Assembly (NCBI GenBank): GCA_016218045.1
Contig: JACRFB010000045.1
Span: 124,001 to 188,000, forward strand
Source of the DNA: Ignavibacteriota bacterium
Lineage (GTDB): Bacteria; Bacteroidota; Ignavibacteria; SZUA-365
DNA: 64,000 nucleotides
Direction of reading: 5' to 3'
Each line of letters starts with the position of its first letter. Position 1 is the first letter of the stretch. The translations under genes were made by a program, and so were the position numbers. The notes beneath the pieces were generated by a model. That model worked only from the letters and a program-made list of their open reading frames with translations, made no database searches and had not been told where the DNA came from. Of this stretch, positions 54,657-63,974 are shown piece after piece.

Positions 54657-55958
54657 TTACAACGTTGCGAGCGCGTCGGCGAGATCGCGGATGATGTCGT
54701 CGGGATGTTCGATGCCGATCGAAAGGCGGATGCCGCCCGGATCCATGCCGCGCTTCACCTGCTCCTCCGCGGGAATGGCGGAGTGTGTCATTGAGCCGGG
54801 GTGTTCGATCAGCGTGCGGAGGTGTCCGAGACTGACGGCGAGTGTGATCGTGTAGGCGTTTGCGGCAACCGTGTTGATGAAGCGCTCGCCCTTGTCGCGG
54901 CTTTCCTGCGGCGTGTCGGCCTGCAGGGTGAAATACATAAGCGTGCCCGGCGCGAAGTTGCCGTCGAAGTCGCGCATCTGACGCTGGGCGAGTTCGTACT
55001 GCGGATGGCTGGGCAGGCCCGGATACCGCATCTCCTTCACCTTCGGGTGCTGCTCGAGCCAGGAGGCGACGATGAGGGCCGATTCCATTTCGCGGCGCAC
55101 GCGCAGGGACAGCGTGGGAAGGCCGTACACCAGAATCGGCCACGCACTCTTGGTTGCGAGCACGCCGCCAAAGTCCTTGCGGTACATCAGCATCATGTCG
55201 TAGTACTGCTTCGGGCAGACGATGACACCGCCCATGTCGGTGCCGAAACCGCCGATGCCCTTCGTCAGGGAGTGCATCACAAAATCGGCGCCGAGTTCAA
55301 TGGGACGCTGGCAGAAAGGCGTCGCGAAGGTGTTGTCGACAACAACACGGATCTTCTCATGCTCCTCGCGACCGACGTTCGCCTTTGCGACCAGCTTGGT
55401 GATGGCAGGGATGTCGATGAGCCCCATCGTCGGATTGATCGGTGATTCGAAAAAGATGACGCGGGTCTTCTCCGTAATGGCCGACGCGAGCGCGTCGATG
55501 TCGTGCATGTTCTGGAACACCACGTCGATATTGTAGCGCGGGTACCACAGCGTGAGGAGCGAGTACGTGCAGCCGTACAACGTGGGATGTGCGATGATCT
55601 GCTCGCCGCTTTTCAGCAGTATCCCGAAAACCGCGGAAATGGCCGCCATGCCCGATGCAAACGTGATGGCCGCGTCGCCGTTCTCGGCAAACGCGAGGTT
55701 TTCCTCGAGGATGTCCTTGTTCGGTTCGCCGAGGCGGTCGTAAATGTAGATCGGGGCCTTGCTGCGCGTGTCTTCGGTCGTGTGCGCAAATTCGATGAAG
55801 CCCTGCGCGCCGCGCTGCGCCGAATCGAGCCGGTACGTCGCCGACGAGGAGATCGGGGGAATGACGTGGTGTGCGTAGTCCCATTTTTCCGAGTGGCCAC
55901 GTCCGTAAATCAGGCGTGTTTCGCGGGTGTATGTGTCGTTGTGCAGTTCGTCGCTCAT
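54657..55958 (-). CDS. Cys/Met metabolism PLP-dependent enzyme (methionine gamma-lyase-like)
   Basis: 433 residues from ATG 55958-55956, behind GGAGT. Family PF01053. The PLP Lys is in MHSLTKGIGGFG (near 238), the PLP-phosphate site is in GMAAISAVFGILL, and YDRLGEPN with FESPINPTM show a gamma-lyase or synthase. Candidates are methionine gamma-lyase, cystathionine gamma-synthase or O-acetylhomoserine sulfhydrylase; the sequence alone does not separate them. Not overlapping with pgeF (25 bp apart). Confidence 0.85.
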   Translation of the reverse strand: MSDELHNDTYTRETRLIYGRGHSEKWDYAHHVIPPISSSATYRLDSAQRGAQGFIEFAHTTEDTRSKAPIYIYDRLGEPNKDILEENLAFAENGDAAITFASGMAAISAVFGILLKSGEQIIAHPTLYGCTYSLLTLWYPRYNIDVVFQNMHDIDALASAITEKTRVIFFESPINPTMGLIDIPAITKLVAKANVGREEHEKIRVVVDNTFATPFCQRPIELGADFVMHSLTKGIGGFGTDMGGVIVCPKQYYDMMLMYRKDFGGVLATKSAWPILVYGLPTLSLRVRREMESALIVASWLEQHPKVKEMRYPGLPSHPQYELAQRQMRDFDGNFAPGTLMYFTLQADTPQESRDKGERFINTVAANAYTITLAVSLGHLRTLIEHPGSMTHSAIPAEEQVKRGMDPGGIRLSIGIEHPDDIIRDLADALATL

Positions 55959-56369
55959 GGCGGGACTCCGGTGCGTCGTGGAAGGTGCGGGAGGAAGGAG
56001 GGCGGGAATGATCCCGTAGCACAGAAAATTACCGACGGGGGTAGGGAAAAGCAAGGGAACTGACATAGAGTCGATTCGCGTCTACGGACTCCTTCATCCT
56101 AACATTCGTGTGAGGATACAGGAGAAAGGATACAGGAGCCGACACTGTCGCGATTCGTGGCTCCTTACTCCTGTATCCTGGGTCCGCACATTCGTGTGAG
56201 GATACAGGAGAATGGATACAGGAGACAGGCACGTGTCGATTCGTGTCTCCGGACTCCTTCATCCTAACATTCGTGTGAGGATACAGGAGAGAGGGGACAG
56301 GAGATAGGCACCGTATCGATTCGTGTCTCCTGCCTCCTGTCTCCTGTATCCTCTCACGAGTATTAGGGG
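55959..56369. other. Gap containing hairpin-forming repeats
   Basis: 411 bp between the PLP enzyme start and the end of the epimerase-like gene. Most of it is the repeat array described at 56102-56355. No gene and no clear promoter pair was found for the PLP enzyme. Confidence 0.65.
56102..56355. repeat. Three copies of a hairpin-forming repeat of about 80-86 bp
   Basis: ACATTCGTGTGAGGATACAG starts at 56102, 56188 and 56267. Each copy contains GGATACAGGAG direct repeats and ends with the reverse-complement CTCCTGTATCC or CTCCTTCATCC, so each can form a long hairpin. The CTCCTGTCTCCTG-like ending resembles that at 32205-32235. Confidence 0.85.
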
Positions 56370-57308
56370 TCAACGTTTTCGAGCAAGGAATGACTCATTC
56401 AACAGATCCTGAAGAGCGTGGGGGAGCTGTGGGAAACGGAATTGAAAGCCGGTGGCGAGAAGGGTTTCGGGTGCGAGGCGCTGTCCGGTGAGCAGGGCCG
56501 AGGCGAACTCGCCGGCGGCCAGACGCAGGGCGAAGGCGGGGACACGCAGGAAGGCCGGCCTGGAGAGGGCGGCACCGAGCGCGTTCATAAACTCGGCGTT
56601 GCGCACCTCGTCGGGCGCCACGAGGTTGAACGGTCCGGCGACCTCGACAGTGTCGAGCGCGTGAAGCAGTGCCGCGACCGCATCATCGATATGCACCCAG
56701 GGAAACCACTGCCGGCCGTGGCCGAAGGGTCCGCCCGCAAAAAACATAAACGGCGTGCGCAGGCGCGGCAGGGCGCCGCCTTCGCGCGCGAGTACCACGC
56801 CCGCGCGGGCGATCGCAACACGCGTGTGTGCGCCGCGGGCGGCGAGCGCGGCGGATTCCCACGCGGCGCAGACCTGCGAGAAAAAGTCGTCACCCGGGGC
56901 GGCCGTTTCGGCCGCGCGGTTGTCGCCCGTGTCGCCGTAATATCCGACACCCGACATGGAGAGCAACAGACGCGGCGGCCGCGCGGCGGCGCCGATGGCT
57001 TCGGCGATCGCGCGTGTGCCTTCGACGCGACTCTCGCGAATGCGGCGTTTCACCTCGGCGTTCCATCGCGAGGCGCCGACGGATTCACCCGCGAGATGCA
57101 ACACGGCGTCGGCGCCGTCGAAGGCCTCGCGCCAGGCGCCCGGCATGCCGGGTGACCAGAGCAGGACCCGCGCTGCATCGGGAAAAACCCCCGCTGCTCT
57201 TTCCGGATGACGGGAAAAAACAGTGACACTGTCGCCGCGCGCGCGGAGGGCCGCGTAGATCCTTTTCCCCAGGAGCCCCGTCGCTCCTGTCATGATGATG
57301 TGCGCCAT
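56370..57308 (-). CDS. TIGR01777/YfcH-type NAD-dependent epimerase-like protein
   Basis: 312 residues from ATG 57308-57306, with AGAGGAAAC before it. Short-chain dehydrogenase/epimerase fold. [14 protein letters not shown] near 8 binds NAD(P), followed by [16 protein letters not shown] (the YfcH motif), and a C-terminal DUF1731-like region with [24 protein letters not shown]. The substrate is not known. It is divergent from the aldolase gene and 142 bp away. Confidence 0.9.
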   Translation of the reverse strand: MAHIIMTGATGLLGKRIYAALRARGDSVTVFSRHPERAAGVFPDAARVLLWSPGMPGAWREAFDGADAVLHLAGESVGASRWNAEVKRRIRESRVEGTRAIAEAIGAAARPPRLLLSMSGVGYYGDTGDNRAAETAAPGDDFFSQVCAAWESAALAARGAHTRVAIARAGVVLAREGGALPRLRTPFMFFAGGPFGHGRQWFPWVHIDDAVAALLHALDTVEVAGPFNLVAPDEVRNAEFMNALGAALSRPAFLRVPAFALRLAAGEFASALLTGQRLAPETLLATGFQFRFPQLPHALQDLLNESFLARKR

Positions 57309-57353
57309 GTTTCCTCTTCGTTCACAAGATACGGACAATACAACACACACGCG

Positions 57354-57376
57354 CCCGCCGCGAGTTTCGCGGCGGG
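57354..57376. other. Perfect hairpin in the divergent promoter region
   Basis: A 10-bp stem (57354-57363 with 57367-57376) with a 3-nt loop, GC-rich. It sits immediately upstream of the aldolase promoter and could be an operator or a terminator for leftward readthrough; no T-run on either side. Confidence 0.5.
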
Positions 57377-57384
57377 ATGGTGCT

Positions 57385-57414
57385 TTGACGAAAATGCGTA
57401 AATCCCTAGCTTTC
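57385..57414 (+). promoter_or_regulatory. Bacteroidota-type promoter of the aldolase gene
   Basis: TTG at 57385-57387 (TTTG from 57384), 19-nt spacer, TAGCTTTC at 57407-57414, 36 nt before the ATG at 57451. The best match in the window to TTTG-N19-TAnnTTTG. Confidence 0.65.
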
Positions 57415-57450
57415 GTTTTCTCCACTCACTCACACACCTGGGTACGCGCC

Positions 57451-58503
57451 ATGTCCGTTTCCATTCAAGAATTGCTCGGCGGCGACGCCGAATACCTGCT
57501 CGGATTCAACTCACCCGCGGTTACGAAGGACCACCTGCACCTGCCGGGGCCGGATTTTGTCGACCGGATCTGGAAGGACAGCGATCGCAATCCGCGCGTG
57601 CTCGTGAATCTGCAGCGCATCTACAACACCGGCCGCCTCGCGGGCAGCGGGTACATGTCGATACTGCCCGTCGATCAGGGCATCGAGCACAGCGCGGGCG
57701 CATCCTTCGCGCCGAATCCCATCTATTTCGATTCGGAGAACATCATCAAACTCGCCATCGAAGGCGGCTGCAACGCGGTGGCCAGCACGCTGGGCGTGCT
57801 CGGGAGCGTGGCGCGGAAGTACGCGCATCATATCCCCTTCATCGTCAAGATCAATCACAACGAGCTGCTGAGCTACCCGAACAAGTTCGACCAGATCCTC
57901 TTCGCCAATGTCGAGCAGGCCTACGACATGGGCGCGGCGGCGGTCGGCGCCACCATCTACTTCGGGTCCGACGAGGCCGCGCGGCAGATCGTCGAAATCG
58001 CCGATGCATTCTCGCGCGCGCATGAGCTGGGCATGGCCACCATTCTCTGGTGTTACCTCCGCAATCCGGCCTTCAAGTCCGACAAGGACTATCACGTCGC
58101 GGCCGATCTCACCGGCCAGGCCAATCACCTGGGCGTGACCATACAGGCCGACATCATCAAGCAGAAGATGCCCGAGAACAACGGCGGATACAATTCTGTG
58201 AAGTTCGGCAAGACCAGCAAACTCGTGTACGATACACTGTCCACCGATCACCCGATCGATCTCACGCGGTATCAGGTTGTGAATTGTTACATGGGCCGCG
58301 CCGGACTCATCAACAGCGGCGGCGCGTCGTCGGGTGAGACCGATCTCGCCGAGGCCGTGAAGACGGCGGTCATCAACAAGCGCGCGGGCGGTCAGGGCCT
58401 CATTTCAGGCCGCAAGGCCTTCCAGCGTCCGATGCGGGAAGGTGCCGCGCTCTTGAATGCGATTCAGGACGTGTATCTCTCGCCGGATGTGACCATCGCC
58501 TGA
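57451..58503 (+). CDS. fbaB: Class I fructose-bisphosphate aldolase (FbaB type)
   Basis: 350 residues from ATG 57451; upstream extension of the frame is not used. Archaeal-type class I aldolase, the length of bacterial FbaB. It has the family block [20 protein letters not shown] (near 68), the Schiff-base Lys region ([18 protein letters not shown]) and the phosphate-binding [15 protein letters not shown] (near 288). It splits fructose 1,6-bisphosphate to the two triose phosphates in glycolysis and gluconeogenesis. The following small gene starts 13 nt downstream. Confidence 0.92.
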   Translation: MSVSIQELLGGDAEYLLGFNSPAVTKDHLHLPGPDFVDRIWKDSDRNPRVLVNLQRIYNTGRLAGSGYMSILPVDQGIEHSAGASFAPNPIYFDSENIIKLAIEGGCNAVASTLGVLGSVARKYAHHIPFIVKINHNELLSYPNKFDQILFANVEQAYDMGAAAVGATIYFGSDEAARQIVEIADAFSRAHELGMATILWCYLRNPAFKSDKDYHVAADLTGQANHLGVTIQADIIKQKMPENNGGYNSVKFGKTSKLVYDTLSTDHPIDLTRYQVVNCYMGRAGLINSGGASSGETDLAEAVKTAVINKRAGGQGLISGRKAFQRPMREGAALLNAIQDVYLSPDVTIA

Positions 58504-58515
58504 CAGGCGGCTGCA

Positions 58516-58896
58516 GTGCATCTCTCGGGCAACGACATTCTCGGCGCGCTCCGGCCGTACGAGATTCCTCTCCTGTTCCTGTCGCTCGTCGTGGGCGCCG
58601 CCGCGTGTGCGGCGGCGCTCAGGCGGCGCGCGCGTACCGCGAGTGAGCCCAAAGCCGCGGCCGACACGGCGCTGCGTGTGACGGCCGTGGTGTGTGTCGC
58701 CTTCGCCTTGAATTCCTTCACCGACATCAGCGGCAAACTGTTCCCGCATGTGTCGTCCACCGTGTATCCCGCGGTGCGCCTGGCCTGCGTCCTTCTCTGG
58801 GTCGGCGTGGTGATGGCGCTGCTGCGCACTGTCGAGCGTCGCTTCGAGACCGCGCGCGCTTCCGCGCACATACGGCGGCAACACCCGCCCGACTGA
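58516..58896 (+). CDS. Small membrane protein of unknown function
   Basis: 126 residues from a GTG, AGGCGG upstream. Three probable membrane helices (about 15-35, 55-75 and 90-112), the last ending in an Arg-rich stretch (VERRFETARASAHIRRQH). No recognisable family. It follows fbaB closely and may be read from its promoter. Confidence 0.65.
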   Translation: MHLSGNDILGALRPYEIPLLFLSLVVGAAACAAALRRRARTASEPKAAADTALRVTAVVCVAFALNSFTDISGKLFPHVSSTVYPAVRLACVLLWVGVVMALLRTVERRFETARASAHIRRQHPPD

Positions 58897-58955
58897 GACG
58901 CTGAACACGGCGCGCGGAACCTGGGGCGGCGCACCGGTGTTATTCTCTCACACAG

Positions 58956-58963
58956 TATTTTTC
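58956..58963 (+). promoter_or_regulatory. Possible -7 element TATTTTTC before the DUF2851 gene
   Basis: TATTTTTC, 20 nt before ATG 58983, overlapping the region just before the GGGGAGG ribosome site. A TTG at the proper spacing is absent. Confidence 0.25.
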
Positions 58964-58982
58964 AGATGTCGGGGAGGCATCC

Positions 58983-60305
58983 ATGACAGCACCTATGAGT
59001 GTTCCGCACTCCCGCCCGCTTCAGGGCGCAACACGGCTCCGTCGTCCGGCGGCCTGCCGCGCGTCCGCCTGCGCGGAACCGCCCCGGCACTATGCGGGCA
59101 TGCCCGAGGAGCACGTCTGCACCCTCTGGGAACAGCGCGCGGGCACGGGCGTGGTGATCACGAGCGCGGAGGGGCGGGAGATCCGCATCCTGTGCGCCGG
59201 CGTAAAAAATCCGCACGAAGGGCCCGATTACCTGGGCGCGCGCATCCATGTCGACGGCCGCGAGGAGGCGGGCGATATCGAGGTGCATGTGCGCGAGGGC
59301 GACTGGAAGCGCCATGGCCACGGCGACGATCCGCGGTATCGCGGCGTGATTCTGCACGTGGTTCTGCTTCGTGAACGGGGGCTGCCGGGCCCTGTGTTTG
59401 CGCATACCGTCGTGCTGCCCGACATCCTCGATAGGAAACTCCGCACTGCGTGGGTCTCGCTCCTCGAGGTGCTGCCCGCGCGGGCGCATCCCTGCGCCGA
59501 CACGGCTGCGTACCTGCACCCCTCGCGTCGCGAGGCGGCGCTGCTGCTTGCCGCGGCCTCACGCTTTGCGCGTAAAAACGCGCGTATCGCCGCGCGGCTT
59601 GGCGCGTGCTCCGCGTCGCGTCCGGTCGCCGAGGCGCGCATGCAGGTCCTCTACGAACTGTTCGCGCGCGCCTGCGGCTACGGCGGGAACGAGAGCGCGA
59701 TGGAGGCACTGGCCGCGTCATCCCCGCTCACGCAGTTCGAGGGCGTCTATGCCGAGGTGTTCCACGCGCTGTGCGCGCGGGCGGAACAGTTCTCCATACC
59801 AGCCGCGAACGGCGCGCCGCCCGATGGGCATGGCGGCCTGGTGTGGCACAGCCGTGGTGTGCGGCCGCACAATGCGGTACAGCGGCGCCTTGCCCAACTT
59901 GCGGCGTATATCTGCGCCCTGCGTGACGACTCGCTGTACACGGCCCTGCGCCACGCCCTGTGTGTTGCACCCGCGCAACTCCCGGCGCTGCTCGAGTCCG
60001 CGTGTACACAGTCCGCTGCCGCTGCTCCGGGCGAGGGTCGGAGGACGGAAATCCTTGTCAATGTTGTGGCGCCGTTCTACGCGGTGACCGGCGCGCAGGA
60101 CGGAAACGCCGCCCTCGTGCAGGCAGCGGCGGCGCTGTACTTTCATACGCCCGGGGCCGCATCCAATCACAAGACGCGCGCGCTGGGCTACCTCTGTCCC
60201 GCGGGCGAAATGCTCGACTCGATGACACAGCAGGCACTTGTCGAACTTCACGATACGTTCTGCACCGCGGGGCGCTGCGCTTCCTGTCTGCTGTCCTCTC
60301 CGTGA
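58983..60305 (+). CDS. DUF2851 protein
   Basis: 440 residues, GGGGAGG site. Matches the DUF2851 family of Bacteroidota and relatives over about 40-435: CTLWEQRAGTGVVITSAEGR near the start, then GVKNPHEGPDYLGARIHVDG and GDIEVHVREGDWKRHGH, and a C-terminal Cys cluster (CTAGRCASCLL). The N-terminal 30 residues are Arg/Ala-rich and may not be translated. Function unknown; the fold resembles a nuclease-like beta scaffold, but the catalytic residues are not established. Confidence 0.85.
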   Translation: MTAPMSVPHSRPLQGATRLRRPAACRASACAEPPRHYAGMPEEHVCTLWEQRAGTGVVITSAEGREIRILCAGVKNPHEGPDYLGARIHVDGREEAGDIEVHVREGDWKRHGHGDDPRYRGVILHVVLLRERGLPGPVFAHTVVLPDILDRKLRTAWVSLLEVLPARAHPCADTAAYLHPSRREAALLLAAASRFARKNARIAARLGACSASRPVAEARMQVLYELFARACGYGGNESAMEALAASSPLTQFEGVYAEVFHALCARAEQFSIPAANGAPPDGHGGLVWHSRGVRPHNAVQRRLAQLAAYICALRDDSLYTALRHALCVAPAQLPALLESACTQSAAAAPGEGRRTEILVNVVAPFYAVTGAQDGNAALVQAAAALYFHTPGAASNHKTRALGYLCPAGEMLDSMTQQALVELHDTFCTAGRCASCLLSSP

Positions 60306-60343
60306 CACAACACAGGGAATGTGATCCGGTCGCGGTACTTTCT

Positions 60344-60374
60344 TTGCCTTCCATCCCGAAATAGCGTATTTTTT
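60344..60374 (+). promoter_or_regulatory. Promoter of rex
   Basis: TTG at 60344-60346 (TTTG from 60343), 20-nt spacer, TATTTTTT at 60367-60374. Just downstream, TTGTGAA (60375-60381) is one half of the Rex operator consensus, so autoregulation is plausible. The transcript leader would be about 120 nt. Confidence 0.5.
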
Positions 60375-60502
60375 TTGTGAATTTCTTCTCTTTCATCGGC
60401 GGAGGCAGTGGAACGGATCCGCCGTATCCCGGATTCCCGCTCCGGGGACGCAGCCTGCCGACGCTGCGGACGATGTCACGACTTGCCAGAAGGAGCCGTC
60501 TC

Positions 60503-61183
60503 ATGGAAAACGAGATGACCGAAAAACGAGCACAAAAAAAAGGCGTTTCAAAGGCCGCATTCAGGCGGTTGCCCCATTATCACCAGATAGTGACGGCGTA
60601 CAACGTCCTCGGTCGTGCCTACATTTCCAGCAAGGAACTGTCGCAGATCCTCGAAATCAATGAGACCCTTGTGCGCAAGGACATGGCCGATCTGGAGATC
60701 CGCGGCCGGCAGAATCAGGGATATTCGATACCGCTCATGCGCAAATCGATCGAGGACTTTCTCGGTTTGCAGGAAATCACCGAGGCGCTGATCATAGGGG
60801 CGGGCTATCTCGGCAAGGCGCTGGCGCTGTATCAGGGCTTCGAACAGTACGGCCTGCGCATCGCGGGCGTGCTCGACAACGATCCGCAAAAAATCGGATC
60901 CTATGTCGGCAAATACGAGGTGTTGTCGGTGTTCCGCCTCGCGAGCATCATCGAGAGAAACAAGATCAAGGTTGTCGTGATAACGGTGCCCAAGGCTGCC
61001 GCGCAGGAAGTGACCGACATCGCGGTGCGTGCGGGTGTCAAGGCCGTGTGGAATTTCACGCCGACGGAACTGCAGGTGCCTGCGGGCGTGTACGTGCGCA
61101 ACGAGCAGATCGTCGCCGGATTCATGGCGATTTCGTATTACCTGAAAACGCTGTCGCGGACGCCCGACACCGACGCCGTCTGA
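60503..61183 (+). CDS. rex: Redox-sensing transcriptional repressor Rex
   Basis: 226 residues from ATG 60503, with AGAAGGAG 8-10 nt upstream; an upstream frame extension lacks a site. Winged helix N-terminus (FRRLPHYHQIVTAYNVLGR, SSKELSQILEINETLVRKDM) and a Rossmann domain (IIGAGYLGKALALY near 97). Rex binds NADH/NAD+ and represses respiratory and fermentative genes when NADH is low. The linker is slightly unusual (DLEIRGRQNQGYSI). Convergent with rseP across a short hairpin. Confidence 0.92.
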   Translation: MENEMTEKRAQKKGVSKAAFRRLPHYHQIVTAYNVLGRAYISSKELSQILEINETLVRKDMADLEIRGRQNQGYSIPLMRKSIEDFLGLQEITEALIIGAGYLGKALALYQGFEQYGLRIAGVLDNDPQKIGSYVGKYEVLSVFRLASIIERNKIKVVVITVPKAAAQEVTDIAVRAGVKAVWNFTPTELQVPAGVYVRNEQIVAGFMAISYYLKTLSRTPDTDAV

Positions 61184-61190
61184 TCCCCGC

Positions 61191-61212
61191 GCCGGCACCT
61201 TCCGCTGCCGGC
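61191..61212. terminator. Short GC hairpin between rex and rseP
   Basis: A 7-bp stem (61191-61197 with 61206-61212), 8-nt loop, in the 36-bp gap of two convergent genes. No T-run. Possibly a two-way terminator. Confidence 0.4.
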
Positions 61213-61219
61213 CGCGCGG

Positions 61220-62533
61220 TTAATGGAAGATGTCGTTGTAGAGGACAAACACCATGAGCCCGATCAGCAGAAGCCATCCGGCGTACAGCAGATAGTACTG
61301 CACTTTCTGCGGGATCTCCCTGCGGAAGATCAGCTCGTACATGAGGAAGATCACATATCCGCCGTCGAGGGCGGGGAAGGGGAAGATGTTGATCACCGCC
61401 AGACTGATGCTCAGTATGGCGACCAGCGACAGGAAACTCGCGATACCGACCTCGGCCTGCTGTGCGGCCATGCGCGCAATTTTCACCGGACCGCCTATCG
61501 ACTGGCGGAAGCTGGCCTTCCCGATGATGATGTCCCAGATGTTTGTGACCGTCATCGAGGTGATGGTCCAGAATCCCTTCACACTTGCGGTAAACGCCTC
61601 GAAGACGCCGTAGCGCAGCTCTTCCTTCGGGCCCTCGATCGCGCTGAACAGCGCGATGCCGATCTTGCCCTTCTCATTCGGTGTCACCGATCCGCGCAGC
61701 GTGTCGCTCTTGCGCAGCCAGGTTGCCGAGACAGGTTTGCCGGGGAAGGCGCCCAGTATCGCGATCACATCCTCGGATGTGCGCACAGTCTGGTTGTTGA
61801 TGCTCAGCAGGGCGTCGCCGGGCTGTATGCCCGACTTCGACGCGGGCAGCCCGTCCTCGACCGCGTTGATGCGCGGCCTGCTCCCTGGAGCGTAGATGCC
61901 GAATCGTTTGTCGCCGAGTGCCTCGATGGCGGTTCCCGGAACCGTGATCACGCTCTGTTCGCCGCCGCGATCGACGGTGATGCGCGCCCCTTCGGCGCCG
62001 CTCTCGAGCACGATGGCATTTTCCACATTTTCCCAGTAGCGGGCCTGCTCGCCGTTCACCGACAGGATGCGGTCGCCGTCGCGCAGCCCGGATCGTTCGG
62101 CCAGTGAACCCGGCTGCACATATCCGATGGTGGTGACGGGATGCACGTCGCGACCGCGCGCGAGATTCAATCCCCAGAAAATCATCACGGCGAGAACGAC
62201 GTTCATGAACACGCCCGCGGTGATCACGATAAAACGCTGGTACAGCGGTTTGGAGCGGAATTCCCACGGCTGCGGTTCCGACCGCATGGTTTCATTGTCG
62301 AAACTCTCGTCGATCATGCCGACGATTTTGACAAAGCCGCCGAACGGAATCCAACTGATGCAATAATCCGTCTCGCCGATTTTTTTCCCGAACGCGCGTG
62401 GTCCGAGTCCGATCGAGAATCGGTCGACACGCATGCGGAAGAGCTTCGCGGCGGAGAAATGCCCCAGCTCGTGCACGAGCACCAGCACGCTGATGATGAG
62501 GATGAAGTAGAAGGTCTGGCTGAAGAATTCCAT
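61220..62533 (-). CDS. rseP: Site-2 protease RseP
   Basis: 437 residues, four membrane helices. Zinc motif HELGH (21-25) and the partner NIFPFPALDGG (near 385) are intact. Two PDZ domains lie between (about 125-205 and 215-295). It cleaves membrane-spanning anti-sigma factors and signal peptides. It follows dxr by 7 nt on the minus strand, an arrangement common in Bacteroidota. Confidence 0.95.
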   Translation of the reverse strand: MEFFSQTFYFILIISVLVLVHELGHFSAAKLFRMRVDRFSIGLGPRAFGKKIGETDYCISWIPFGGFVKIVGMIDESFDNETMRSEPQPWEFRSKPLYQRFIVITAGVFMNVVLAVMIFWGLNLARGRDVHPVTTIGYVQPGSLAERSGLRDGDRILSVNGEQARYWENVENAIVLESGAEGARITVDRGGEQSVITVPGTAIEALGDKRFGIYAPGSRPRINAVEDGLPASKSGIQPGDALLSINNQTVRTSEDVIAILGAFPGKPVSATWLRKSDTLRGSVTPNEKGKIGIALFSAIEGPKEELRYGVFEAFTASVKGFWTITSMTVTNIWDIIIGKASFRQSIGGPVKIARMAAQQAEVGIASFLSLVAILSISLAVINIFPFPALDGGYVIFLMYELIFRREIPQKVQYYLLYAGWLLLIGLMVFVLYNDIFH

Positions 62534-62540
62534 ATACGTC

Positions 62541-63716
62541 TTATGCGGTGTGGACAGCGTTGACCGCGCGCCCGGCCGCGAGATGGCGGGCCAGGCGGCG
62601 TGTTTCGTGATCCGCCGCTACCACCGTGTCGATGTCGGAGGCGGCGGCGACGGGGAGTGTGGAGAGGCATTCCTCGATAATGGCGGGGATGTCGAGGAAG
62701 CCGATGGTTTCATCGAGGAAGGCCGCGACGGCAACCTCGTTCGCGGCGTTGAGAATCGCGGGCGCCGTGCCGCCTGCATGAAGGGCCTCGTACGCGAGCG
62801 CAAGGCAGCGGAATGTGCCGGGATCGGGGGCTTCGAACGTGAGCGAGGTCGTGGCGCTAAAATCGAGGCGCGGATACGCGGCCGCCCGCCGGTCGGGCCA
62901 GGACAGGGCGAAGTGTATCGGCAGTTTCATGTCGGGCGGACCAAGCTGCGCTTTCACCGAGCCGTCGGTGAATTCCACCATCGAATGAATGATGGACTGC
63001 GGATGTACAAGCACATCGATCCGCTCGCCGGGAACGGAGAACAACCAGTGCGCCTCGATGACCTCCAGACCCTTGTTCATGAGTGTGGCGCTGTCGATGG
63101 TGATCTTGTGCCCCATCGACCAATTCGGATGTTTGAGCGCCTGTTTGCGGGTGACAGTGGCCAGTTCGGCGCGGCTGCGGCCGCGGAAGGGTCCGCCGCT
63201 CGCGGTGAGAACGATGCGCGCGATGCTCTCGGTCGTTTCACCGGCGAGGCACTGCATGATGGCGCTGTGTTCGCTGTCGATGGGCAGGAAGGGCACGCGG
63301 TGTGTCGCGAGCAGGCGTGTGATGATTTCTCCGGCGACAACAAGTGTCTCCTTGTTGGCGAGCGCCACGGCTTTGCCCGCCTCGATGGCGGCGATGGTCG
63401 GACGCATGCCGGCAAAACCCACGAGACTGCTCACGAGCATGTCGTAATCGTCGCGGCGGGCGAGTTCCAAGAGTCCGCCGGCGCCCTCGAGCACCTCGGT
63501 ACGGTTACCGACCCGTTCGCGGACGCGAGCCGCCGCAGCGCGGTCTTCCACTGCCACCGCGCGAGGAGCGAACTCCTCCACCTGCGCGCACAGGCGGTCG
63601 ACGCTGCTGCGGGCCGCAAGGTAGCGGACGGAAAAATGCTCCGGATGGGCGCGCACGACATCAAGCGTGCTGCCGCCGATGGATCCGGTGGATCCGAACA
63701 GCGCGAGGGCTTTCAT
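62541..63716 (-). CDS. dxr: 1-deoxy-D-xylulose-5-phosphate reductoisomerase
   Basis: 391 residues, full length. NADPH-binding GSTGSIGGSTLDVV (8-21), the substrate/metal block IDSEHSAI (near 148), ASGGPFRG, KHPNWSMGHKITIDSATLMNKGLEVIEAH (near 195) and the C-terminal NAANE motif. It converts DXP to MEP, the second step of non-mevalonate isoprenoid synthesis. First gene of the dxr-rseP pair. Confidence 0.97.
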   Translation of the reverse strand: MKALALFGSTGSIGGSTLDVVRAHPEHFSVRYLAARSSVDRLCAQVEEFAPRAVAVEDRAAAARVRERVGNRTEVLEGAGGLLELARRDDYDMLVSSLVGFAGMRPTIAAIEAGKAVALANKETLVVAGEIITRLLATHRVPFLPIDSEHSAIMQCLAGETTESIARIVLTASGGPFRGRSRAELATVTRKQALKHPNWSMGHKITIDSATLMNKGLEVIEAHWLFSVPGERIDVLVHPQSIIHSMVEFTDGSVKAQLGPPDMKLPIHFALSWPDRRAAAYPRLDFSATTSLTFEAPDPGTFRCLALAYEALHAGGTAPAILNAANEVAVAAFLDETIGFLDIPAIIEECLSTLPVAAASDIDTVVAADHETRRLARHLAAGRAVNAVHTA

Positions 63717-63915
63717 CCGTGTGTCCGGACGGGCGGTGGGAATGGAGTGATTCGATTACGCATAAAATGTCAATATAGCATTTTCCGCTCGAAAACCGGG
63801 TCGAAAACAATGACCACGTCCCCGTGTAACACGTGCCGCGGCTGCGGAGTTCACCGCGCCGCGCGCCGCGTCGTTGTTGGGCCGGGGCGGATCCGGGTCA
63901 AAACCGGGAACCGAT

Positions 63916-63946
63916 TGCGCGATCTGGCGATTTACTCTATTATTGA
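63916..63946 (+). promoter_or_regulatory. Promoter for a gene starting at 63975
   Basis: TTG at 63916-63918, 20-nt spacer, TATTATTG at 63939-63946. It lies 28 nt before an ATG at 63975. Confidence 0.5.
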
Positions 63947-63974
63947 CGCGGTGTTTTCACCCAAAGACAAACAC

